From: UBA2336 sp964404445
GTDB taxonomy: Bacteria > Bacteroidota > Bacteroidia > Cytophagales > Cyclobacteriaceae
DNA: 64,000 nucleotides
Direction: 5' to 3'
Assembly: GCA_964404445.1 (NCBI GenBank)
Contig: CAYOJW010000007.1
Location: 100,914-164,913, forward strand
Positions 9,681 to 17,171 of the stretch are shown in pieces (the stretch's first letter is position 1; each line of letters begins with the position of its first letter). Made by a program: the position numbers and the translations under genes. Below the pieces are notes generated by a model that was not told where the DNA came from, did not search any database, and saw only the letters and a list, made by a program, of their open reading frames with translations.

Positions 9681-10760
9681 ATGAATAAACTGAATCCGCT
9701 TTTTTTGTTGCTACTAATATTGGGCTTTGCCGGTTGCGATGGTGACGAACCCGAAACCAAAAAAGAAACCATTACAAGCTCCGTAACAGCGATTAACACC
9801 GGTTTTGAACAACACCTTACAACCATTGATGTTACCGCAAGTCGTGAGTGGCAGGCTTTCAGCAACGAAAACTGGATTACGTGCAGCCCTTCAAGTTTTA
9901 TTACCACTACCGGTACAGTAACCGTAACCATTAAAACAAACCCAACAACCAGCATACGCACCGGCTCAATTATCATTAAAGCAGGCAGCGAACGGTTTAA
10001 CATTCCCGTAACGCAGGAAGCAGGCATGCCATCCGACATTGAAGGCCCCGAAGGTTATACATTGGTTTGGAACGATGAGTTTGACGAAGGCACACAGCCA
10101 AACACTACCGAATGGTGGTACGAAACCGGTGCCGGTGGCTGGGGCAATAACGAACTGCAAAACTATGTGGCCGGTTCGCAAGGCGGTGAACAGTTGGCGA
10201 AAATAGAAAACGGCATCCTTACCATTACCGCCAAAAAAATAGGCGGAACGGTTTATTCAATTCGCATGAATACCCAAAAAAGCTGGACGTACGGCTACTT
10301 CGAGGCACGTTTAAAAGTGCCTGTCGGGAAAGGAACCTGGCCCGCCTTCTGGATGATGCCGCAAAACTTTACAACCTGGCCCGGTGATGGCGAAATTGAC
10401 ATTATGGAACATGTAGGTAAAGATGCAAATAGAATACATTCATCCATTCATTGCAATGCCTACAATCATACGATCGGTACACAAAGAACCGCTTCAACAA
10501 TGGTTCCTACGGCTCAAACTGAATTTCACGTGTATGCCGTAGAATGGACACCCGATTTCATTAAAGGATATGTTGACGGGATAAATTACTTTACGTTCAA
10601 TAAAGAGAACCCAACCAACTACGACAAGTGGCCTTTCTTCAATCCGTTCTACCTCAAACTAAACTTAGCCTGGGGAGGCAACTGGGGCGGACCAGAAGTT
10701 GACGAGAGTTTCTTACCAGCAACCTACCAGATCGATTATGTAAGGGTATTTCAAAAATAA
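9681..10760 (+). CDS. GH16 endo-beta-1,3-glucanase lipoprotein with BACON-like domain
   Basis: A 359-residue extracytoplasmic glycoside hydrolase. The signal peptide ends in a lipobox (LGFAGC, Cys19). Residues about 33-117 form a BACON/Ig-like domain (TASREWQAFSNENWITCSPSS, ending PVTQEAG), which usually anchors or spaces the enzyme. The GH16 catalytic domain fills about 125-359, with WNDEFDEG at its start, GWGNNELQNY, and the catalytic motif GDGEIDIMEH: Glu238 is the predicted nucleophile, Asp240 assists and Glu243 is acid/base. The intact beta-bulge motif (ExDxxE) is that of laminarinases. It would cut beta-1,3-glucan at the surface for uptake by the SusC/D pair. Confidence 0.93.
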   Translation: MNKLNPLFLLLLILGFAGCDGDEPETKKETITSSVTAINTGFEQHLTTIDVTASREWQAFSNENWITCSPSSFITTTGTVTVTIKTNPTTSIRTGSIIIKAGSERFNIPVTQEAGMPSDIEGPEGYTLVWNDEFDEGTQPNTTEWWYETGAGGWGNNELQNYVAGSQGGEQLAKIENGILTITAKKIGGTVYSIRMNTQKSWTYGYFEARLKVPVGKGTWPAFWMMPQNFTTWPGDGEIDIMEHVGKDANRIHSSIHCNAYNHTIGTQRTASTMVPTAQTEFHVYAVEWTPDFIKGYVDGINYFTFNKENPTNYDKWPFFNPFYLKLNLAWGGNWGGPEVDESFLPATYQIDYVRVFQK

Positions 10761-10837
10761 TAACAACCTCAAAACACGCTACGCTGTTCCGGGAAATCCT
10801 GGGCAGGTAGTGTGTAATGTGTTCAAACAACCATGAC

Positions 10838-11638
10838 ATGAAACGAAATAAAATAAAATCACCCCTGCCCTATATATGCATACTCCTGTTTTTGATAGCG
10901 GGTAATTGCGCTACCAAACCATCGTCTGTATTGGTGTGGAGCGATGAGTTCAACTATACCGGTGCGCCCGATTCAACCAAATGGAGTTACGATATTGGCG
11001 GACACGGTTGGGGCAATAACGAACTTCAATATTATACCAGCGATCCTAAAAACGTGCGGGTCGAAAATGGCAATCTCATTATCGAAGCCCATAAAGACTC
11101 ATTGGAAAACAATGCTTATACATCCACACGCATCCTCTCTAAAAAGAAAGGCGATTGGCTGTATGGCAAAATCGAAATACGCGCCAAACTGCCTGAGGGG
11201 CGTGGTACGTGGCCTGCCATTTGGATGTTGCCAACCGACTGGAAATTTGGCGGATGGCCTGCCAGTGGCGAAATTGATATTATGGAACATGTAGGCTACG
11301 ACCAAAACGTAGTTCATGCAACGGCACACTCTGAACTTTATAATCATGTGAAGCAAACACAAAACGAAGGCAAAGTAACCGTGGACAACGTGCATGGTGA
11401 GTTTCACACCTACACCCTGAACTGGACAAAAGACCAGATGGATTTTTTAGTGGACAACAACGTTTTTCATACCATTAAACGCAAGCCCGAAGACGACCAC
11501 AAAGGCTGGCCGTTCGATCAGCCCTTTCATTTGCTGATGAACATAGCCGTAGGCGGTAACTGGGGCGGACAGCAAGGCATTGATGAAACGATATGGCCGC
11601 AACGCATGGAGGTTGATTACGTTCGCATCTATCAGTAG
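10838..11638 (+). CDS. GH16 endo-beta-1,3-glucanase lipoprotein (single-domain)
   Basis: A 266-residue second GH16 enzyme, 77 bases after the first. I chose ATG 10838 over 10817 because it gives a clean lipoprotein signal with lipobox IAGNC (Cys24). The catalytic domain starts almost at once (VWSDEFNYTG), has GHGWGNNELQYY, and the motif SGEIDIMEH with Glu145 as predicted nucleophile, Asp147 and Glu150 as acid/base. It ends in VDYVRIYQ, the normal C-terminus of GH16_3 laminarinases. It lacks the BACON-like domain of its neighbour, so the two may act at different distances from the membrane or on different chain lengths. Confidence 0.93.
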   Translation: MKRNKIKSPLPYICILLFLIAGNCATKPSSVLVWSDEFNYTGAPDSTKWSYDIGGHGWGNNELQYYTSDPKNVRVENGNLIIEAHKDSLENNAYTSTRILSKKKGDWLYGKIEIRAKLPEGRGTWPAIWMLPTDWKFGGWPASGEIDIMEHVGYDQNVVHATAHSELYNHVKQTQNEGKVTVDNVHGEFHTYTLNWTKDQMDFLVDNNVFHTIKRKPEDDHKGWPFDQPFHLLMNIAVGGNWGGQQGIDETIWPQRMEVDYVRIYQ

Positions 11639-11652
11639 TAATTAACAATTAT

Positions 11653-11697
11653 CAATTAACAGTTAACAATTAATTGTAAATTGCTAACTGTTAATTG
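11653..11697. repeat. AT-rich inverted repeat before mnmE
   Basis: Arms at 11653-11671 and 11679-11697 are inverse complements at 18 of 19 positions (core CAATTAACAGTTA / TAACTGTTAATTG) around a 7-base loop. It lies between the convergence-free end of the GH16 gene and mnmE, and an ATG at 11681 falls inside it. It could be a small dispersed repeat or a transcript hairpin. Confidence 0.7.
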
Positions 11698-11701
11698 TAA
11701 A

Positions 11702-13063
11702 TTGAAATCAAACGACACTATTGTTGCTCTCGCTACCGCACAAGGGGTCAGTGCGATAGCCGTTATCCGGCTGTCAGGCAAAGAGGCCATAGCCATAACG
11801 CAAAAAGTTTTTGTGGGAAAAAACTTAGCCGGTGTGCCCGGCCATACTGTACATTTTGGTACCATTCAGCACCAGAGAAAACTGATTGACGAAGTGCTGG
11901 TAACCGTCTTTACAGAACCTCATTCGTTTACACGCGAAAACTCCGTTGAACTCTCCTGCCATGGTTCGCCCGTTATCGTCAAAGAAATCATCAAAGCCCT
12001 GTTAGCCAACGGTGCCCGGTTGGCCGAACCCGGTGAGTTTACCAAACGTGCTTTTTTTAACGGCCGGTTCGATCTGGCACAAGCCGAAGCCGTTGCCGAC
12101 CTGATCCATGCCGAAACAGATAATGCACGGCAGGCAGCGTTTAATCAAATGCGGGGCGGCTTTTCGAAAGAGATCAACAACCTGCGCGAAGAGCTTATTC
12201 ACTTTGCCTCGCTCATTGAACTGGAGCTTGACTTTGGCGAAGAAGATGTTGAGTTCGCTAAACGAAACGATTTGCGCGAGCTTATACTCAAAATACAATC
12301 GTATTTAAACAACCTGATCACCTCATTCGATCAGGGGCGTGTAATCAAAAACGGAATACCTACCGTGATAGCCGGTAAACCCAATGCGGGCAAGTCCACC
12401 CTGTTGAACGCATTGCTCAACGAAGAAAAAGCCATTGTTTCGGACATACCCGGTACTACCCGCGATGTTATTGAAGATGAGATAACCTTAGGCGGCATCA
12501 CCTTCCGGTTTATGGATACAGCCGGCTTGCGCGATACGAGCGATACGATTGAAGCTATCGGTGTATCACGCACACGCGAAAGCATGAAAAAGGCATCGCT
12601 GATTCTCTATTTATGGGATCTGTCACAAACTTCGCTTGCCGAAATTCAACAAGAAGAAATTCAACTCGTTGAGTTGGGCATTCCTTATTTAAAGATTGGC
12701 AACAAAAAAGACAAAGCCCCTGCTGCGTTGCTTGAACAATTAAAAGATCAATCATTTATCCTTATTTCAGCCGCCACGAAAGAAAATCTCGAACAACTAA
12801 AAGAATCTGTTTTAACTACCGTAGGTGTTAAGGAAGTAAAACAAGGCGATGTACTCGTTACCAATTTGCGGCACTATCAAAAGTTAGCCGAAACCCGCGA
12901 TGCGTTAAACCGCGTACTCGAAGGGTTAGACAGTGGCATTACAGGTGATTTCCTCGCGATGGACATCCGCCAGGCGTTGCATTATTTAGGCGAGATTACC
13001 GGGCAAATCACAACCGATGATTTACTCGATAATATTTTCAGTAAGTTTTGTATAGGGAAATAA
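11702..13063 (+). CDS. mnmE: tRNA modification GTPase MnmE
   Basis: MnmE works with MnmG to install the carboxymethylaminomethyl group on U34 of certain tRNAs. The sequence shows the N-terminal tetrahydrofolate-binding domain (TIVALATAQGVSAIAVIRLSG), GEFTKRAFFNGRFDLAQAEAVADLI, a G domain inserted in the helical domain with P-loop GKPNAGKS, switch GTTRDVIED, DTAGLRD and NKKD, and the C-terminal FCIGK with the catalytic Cys. I use TTG at 11702, which gives 453 residues, close to the E. coli length of 454. An ATG at 11681 would add seven residues, all encoded by an inverted repeat. The start is moderately certain and the function is very certain. Confidence 0.96.
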   Translation: MKSNDTIVALATAQGVSAIAVIRLSGKEAIAITQKVFVGKNLAGVPGHTVHFGTIQHQRKLIDEVLVTVFTEPHSFTRENSVELSCHGSPVIVKEIIKALLANGARLAEPGEFTKRAFFNGRFDLAQAEAVADLIHAETDNARQAAFNQMRGGFSKEINNLREELIHFASLIELELDFGEEDVEFAKRNDLRELILKIQSYLNNLITSFDQGRVIKNGIPTVIAGKPNAGKSTLLNALLNEEKAIVSDIPGTTRDVIEDEITLGGITFRFMDTAGLRDTSDTIEAIGVSRTRESMKKASLILYLWDLSQTSLAEIQQEEIQLVELGIPYLKIGNKKDKAPAALLEQLKDQSFILISAATKENLEQLKESVLTTVGVKEVKQGDVLVTNLRHYQKLAETRDALNRVLEGLDSGITGDFLAMDIRQALHYLGEITGQITTDDLLDNIFSKFCIGK

Positions 13064-13087
13064 CATACACGGTTTAACAAAGGCACT

Positions 13088-13657
13088 ATGCAACTACAAA
13101 CCATCCAAAGCCGGATTTACGAAGTAAGAGGTCAAAAAATAATGTTAGACTTTGATCTTGCCGAACTGTATGAAGTTGAAACAAAACGTTTAAAAGAAGC
13201 CGTAAGGCGAAACATTAAAAGGTTTCCTCCCGACTTTATGTTTGAACTTACCCGAAATGAATTTGAAAGTTTGAGGTCGCAAATTGCGTCCTCAAACACA
13301 CGAGGCGGTACAAGGTATTTACCCTTTGCTTTTACAGAACAAGGCTTAGCCATGTTGAGCGGTGTATTAAATTCCGACAAAGCTATTGAAGTAAATATTT
13401 CCATTATGAGGGCTTTTGTTTTGTTAAGGGAATTTGCCCTCACCCATAAAGAGCTATCTGCACGGCTGCACGAATTGGAAAAGAAATACAACAAGCAGTT
13501 TAAGGATGTTTATGAAGCCATTAACTACCTCCTCAAAAAAGACAATGAAGAAAAAAAAAACACAAACAACGGAGGCGTGTGGGTTTTAAAAGAAATGAGG
13601 AGGATTAAAGAAAATAGATTTTTTGAGGTATTTTTTGTACTTCCGGCAGTATTATAA
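13088..13657 (+). CDS. ORF6N-domain DNA-binding protein, apparently frameshifted at a poly-A run
   Basis: The first ~150 residues are a clear ORF6N (KilA-N-related) domain: IYEVRGQKIMLDFDLAELYEVETKRL, AVRRNIKRFPPDFMF, FAFTEQGLAMLSGVLNS, and a coiled coil with LHELEKKYNKQF. These proteins are linked to phages and other mobile DNA, and their function is poorly known. A run of ten A residues at 13551-13560 precedes an unusual tail (NTNNGGVWVLKEMRRIK...). One extra A would give KHKQRRRVGFKRNEED and a stop at 13606-13608, restoring the RRxxGFK ending I expect for this family. The gene starts 24 bases after mnmE. Domain call is strong; the cause of the shift (assembly error, slippage or mutation) is open. 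Confidence 0.8.
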   Translation: MQLQTIQSRIYEVRGQKIMLDFDLAELYEVETKRLKEAVRRNIKRFPPDFMFELTRNEFESLRSQIASSNTRGGTRYLPFAFTEQGLAMLSGVLNSDKAIEVNISIMRAFVLLREFALTHKELSARLHELEKKYNKQFKDVYEAINYLLKKDNEEKKNTNNGGVWVLKEMRRIKENRFFEVFFVLPAVL

Positions 13658-13747
13658 TTGCCTTTAAAGAAAAAATATGAAATTAGCGGCTCATTGATTA
13701 GTGAGTATAACATCAAAGGCATAACTATTTATCACGATATGATTTTA

Positions 13748-14905
13748 ATGGAACAAACCATGCGCTGGTTCGGGCCGCAAGACCCGGTAAGCTTACAGGA
13801 CATCCGACAGGCAGGCTGCACCGGTGTGGTAACCGCGCTTCATCACATACCTGTTGGTGATATATGGACAACGGATGAAATCAATAAGCGAAAGAAAATA
13901 GTTGAAGCCGCAGGGCTTACCTGGACGGTCATTGAAAGCCTGCCCGTACATGAGGATATTAAAAAGCAAACGGGCAACTACAAAGTATATATTGAAAATT
14001 ACAAAACCAGCCTGCGCAACATAGCCGCCTGCGGGCTGAAAGTCGTTACCTATAACTTCATGCCCATTCTCGACTGGATGCGTACCGATGTTTCGTACAC
14101 TATGCCCGATGGCAGCAAGGCGTTGTATTTTAATAAAACTGCTTTCATCGCTTTCGATCTGTTTTTGCTGAAACGCCCCGGGGCAGAAAAAGATTACACC
14201 ACAGCAGAAATTGCGCAGGCTCAAAAACGCTTTGAAACGATGCACGAAACCGAAAAGCAAATTCTGTACAACAATGCACTACTCGGTTTGCCCGGAAGCG
14301 AAGAGCAGTTTACCGAAGAACAAATACTGGCGGCACTGAAAACGTATGAACACATTGATGCCACGAAACTAAAACAACATTTATTTTATTTTCTGCAACA
14401 AATCGTACCGACAGCAGAGGAGCTAAACCTGAAATTAGCAATCCATCCTGACGATCCACCCTACCCGATCCTCGGTCTGCCTCGTGTTGTCAGCACAACG
14501 GCTGATGCACAACAGCTTTTGAATGCCGCCCCCTCTCCTGCCAGCGGGCTTTGCTTTTGCACCGGCTCGTATGGCGCGCGTGCGGATAACAATCTTGTAG
14601 AAATGATCAAAACGTTTGGCGAACATATTCATTTCCTCCACCTCCGGAACACCAAACGCGATGAACATGGTAATTTTTATGAAGCCGATCACCTCGAAGG
14701 CGATGCAGATATGCCAAAAATTGTAAAGGAAATACTACTGGTGATGCAGCGTACAGGCAAGTCAATTCCCATGCGCCCCGATCACGGACACCAGATGTTA
14801 GACGATCTTAATAAGAAAACCTATCCCGGGTACTCAGCTATTGGTCGCTTGCGCGGATTAGCCGAAATCAGGGGTGTGGAAAGAGGGGTTGCCGGTACGT
14901 TATAG
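13748..14905 (+). CDS. uxuA: Mannonate dehydratase
   Basis: Converts D-mannonate to 2-keto-3-deoxygluconate in hexuronate breakdown, in the cytoplasm, using a divalent metal. From ATG 13748 the protein is 385 residues and begins MEQTMRWFGPQDPVSL, matching the family N-terminus; longer in-frame starts upstream (TTG 13658, ATG 13739) add non-conserved sequence. Family features visible are GVVTALHHIPVGDIW, ESLPVHEDIK, YNFMPILDWMRT, LAIHPDDPPYPILGLPRVVS, CFCTGSYGARADN, HFLHLRN and MRPDHGHQML, the last three blocks carrying metal and catalytic Cys/His residues. No other hexuronate gene is next to it. Its last 38 bases overlap the convergent receptor gene. Confidence 0.94.
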   Translation: MEQTMRWFGPQDPVSLQDIRQAGCTGVVTALHHIPVGDIWTTDEINKRKKIVEAAGLTWTVIESLPVHEDIKKQTGNYKVYIENYKTSLRNIAACGLKVVTYNFMPILDWMRTDVSYTMPDGSKALYFNKTAFIAFDLFLLKRPGAEKDYTTAEIAQAQKRFETMHETEKQILYNNALLGLPGSEEQFTEEQILAALKTYEHIDATKLKQHLFYFLQQIVPTAEELNLKLAIHPDDPPYPILGLPRVVSTTADAQQLLNAAPSPASGLCFCTGSYGARADNNLVEMIKTFGEHIHFLHLRNTKRDEHGNFYEADHLEGDADMPKIVKEILLVMQRTGKSIPMRPDHGHQMLDDLNKKTYPGYSAIGRLRGLAEIRGVERGVAGTL

Positions 14906-16952
14906 CCAGTCCGCCATAAACGTTAAAAGCTGGTGCTGCATTGTAATAGCGGCCGCCAAAGGCATTGATGTCGTTGCCGAGGCTATACGTTTGGTTCAAC
15001 AAATTATCGGTACCAACAAAAAATTCCGTACGCAAAACTCCAACGTGTAAACCTTTCCATGCAATACGTGCCTGCAACAACTGGTAGGCATCTGCATACT
15101 CGGTATTACCATCGTTTAAAGGAATGCGCGAAACCGCCAACAGTTGTGCATAAAAATATACCGACTTCGGAAATTCCGTATTGAATGCCATCGTAACATT
15201 ATGTCGTGGCACACCGGTTAGCCTGTTACCTGAATAATCGTTTCCATCATTTTGATACTGATCGAACACAAAGCGACTGTACGCATAACTGCTTTGAACG
15301 GTTATATGCCGGATAAAACCTGTTTTTCGCTGCGGCATAAGCGTTGTAAATACCGATGATTCGACACCTGTTTGTTTTGTTCCACCTGCGTTTACAAAAT
15401 ATTCTGTATCATCTTCCGTTGTTCTGCGCGTAATGGCATCGTTCATATTGTATCGAAAAACAGAAGCATCAAGCTGTACTCTTCCAGCCCAACCCTGAAA
15501 CCGTATGCCGGCTTCGTAACTCCAGCCCCATTCGGCCTGAAGCATTTTGTTTACAACGGCACCGGAGGGTCTGATCTCGCCCACCGTTGGGGGCGAATAA
15601 CCTTTACTGATGGAAGCACGCAAAATCAACGGCTCGGTTAAGCGATAGCTCATGGCAACGCGCGGCATCCATTGGTTCGTCAGGTTGCGGGCAATACCAT
15701 TGATGGTGTATTGTTGCCGGTTGATGCTGGCTGCTATTTCGGCTGTCAATCGTTTTCCGATCAATGCCTGCACACGCGAAAAGTAAAATTGCTGTTGTAT
15801 CGCAATCGTGTCTGACTGTCGCCATGTGCCCTTAACTCCGCCAAGGTTTTCGTAATTCTCAAACTGCTGATTGCCCCACTGCGCCTCTGCCCCGGTGTGC
15901 CAGTTCAAGTTTACATTTTCGCGCTGAATACTATATTCCATAAATGAACGCAACCCGGCATTGCGTTCATCGCGCAACTCGTAGTTGGTAATAAACGGGT
16001 TTTTAAAATCGGTTACTGTTGTAAAAGCATGGATCACGTGCCTGAACGATCTGGATATTTTCCATTCGTTTGATATGCCACCGAAAAAAGTTTGATTATA
16101 AATACCGGCCTGTTGTTGAACAGCGCCTGCCGCCATTCCCGCTGCCGGTCGTGCCCTTGTTGGGTCATCGTTATATTGTGCCCGTGTTAAGCCACCGGGT
16201 GTCTGGTAGTGCATATCGGCATACAGCATGGTAATTTTCAGTATGTTATCCGAACCATACAGTAATCTTCCATTAGCCAACACATTCAACCGTTTCATGG
16301 CCGAGTGTTCGCGGTAACCATCGGCACGCTGAAAAGCCTGGCCGATGTTCCATTGTAAACGCTTTCCGGAATGCCCTATGCGAATGTGTTGTTTCATCAG
16401 GCCAAATGAACCGCCCGAAACACCTCCATCAACAGAACTACTGTCGGCAGCCGAACGGGTATTAAACAATACAACACCCCCGGAGTTTGCCCCAAATAAA
16501 CTGCCATCAGACCCTTTTAGGATTTCAGCCCGTTGAATAAATACCGGGTCGATCACGTTAACATACGCATTGCCACTGGCATCGGTAAAGGGCATATCGT
16601 CCATATAAATTTTAACATTACGGATACCAAAAGGCGAGCGCAACAAACTTCCACGTATAGACAGCCTGTAACTACCGGGCGAACGTTCTTCCATACGCAC
16701 ACCGGGAACCGTATTGAGAGCCGGGAGTAACGATTGCTGCGAAGTATTTAAAAAAAGTTTCTGATCAACTACCACCAAAGAAGCCGGAACCTGCCGCAGC
16801 GGTTGCCGGTTAATGTACCCCTGCACAACCACTTCATCTAATTGGTTTACGGAAGAGTCGGCCTTTTGCGCATACAGGTTGCTTCCTGAAACCAGCAAGA
16901 GAAACAATGCAACGGTCAGGCTTATCGCAGAAGAAGTCCGGTTAACGCACAT
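14868..16952 (-). CDS. TonB-dependent outer-membrane receptor (siderophore or cobalamin type)
   Basis: A 694-residue receptor without the carboxypeptidase-like extension of SusC proteins. The signal peptide (VALFLLLVSGSNLYAQ) is followed by a TonB-box-like LDEVVVQGY and a plug with LPALNTVPGVRMEE, SIRGSLLRSPFGIRNVKIYMDDMPF and ILKGSDGSLFGANSGGVVLF. The rest is a barrel with LNQTYSLGNDINAFGGRYYNAAPAFNVYGGL near the end, typical of receptors for iron chelates. The substrate cannot be told from sequence. It ends RQPLFPHP and overlaps the 3' end of uxuA by 38 bases on the other strand. It is divergent from the antiporter gene at 17172. Confidence 0.9.
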   Translation of the reverse strand: MCVNRTSSAISLTVALFLLLVSGSNLYAQKADSSVNQLDEVVVQGYINRQPLRQVPASLVVVDQKLFLNTSQQSLLPALNTVPGVRMEERSPGSYRLSIRGSLLRSPFGIRNVKIYMDDMPFTDASGNAYVNVIDPVFIQRAEILKGSDGSLFGANSGGVVLFNTRSAADSSSVDGGVSGGSFGLMKQHIRIGHSGKRLQWNIGQAFQRADGYREHSAMKRLNVLANGRLLYGSDNILKITMLYADMHYQTPGGLTRAQYNDDPTRARPAAGMAAGAVQQQAGIYNQTFFGGISNEWKISRSFRHVIHAFTTVTDFKNPFITNYELRDERNAGLRSFMEYSIQRENVNLNWHTGAEAQWGNQQFENYENLGGVKGTWRQSDTIAIQQQFYFSRVQALIGKRLTAEIAASINRQQYTINGIARNLTNQWMPRVAMSYRLTEPLILRASISKGYSPPTVGEIRPSGAVVNKMLQAEWGWSYEAGIRFQGWAGRVQLDASVFRYNMNDAITRRTTEDDTEYFVNAGGTKQTGVESSVFTTLMPQRKTGFIRHITVQSSYAYSRFVFDQYQNDGNDYSGNRLTGVPRHNVTMAFNTEFPKSVYFYAQLLAVSRIPLNDGNTEYADAYQLLQARIAWKGLHVGVLRTEFFVGTDNLLNQTYSLGNDINAFGGRYYNAAPAFNVYGGLAITYRQPLFPHP

Positions 16953-17171
16953 ACATCCAAAAGTAGGAACCTCGAATTATATTATTGTGTTCGTATAAAA
17001 TTATTTTAACCGATCTTCGTCTATTGAGGTGAGCGCTTTATACGGTTTTGGAAACAAAAAAGTTCCGTTGTACAAAAGCATTTTTATATAAAGTTTTGTC
17101 GATGTAAGAATTTTATTTCATCGTAATTTTTTGCAGCGCAAAAACCCCTATTTTTTTTATCTTTACCCAAT

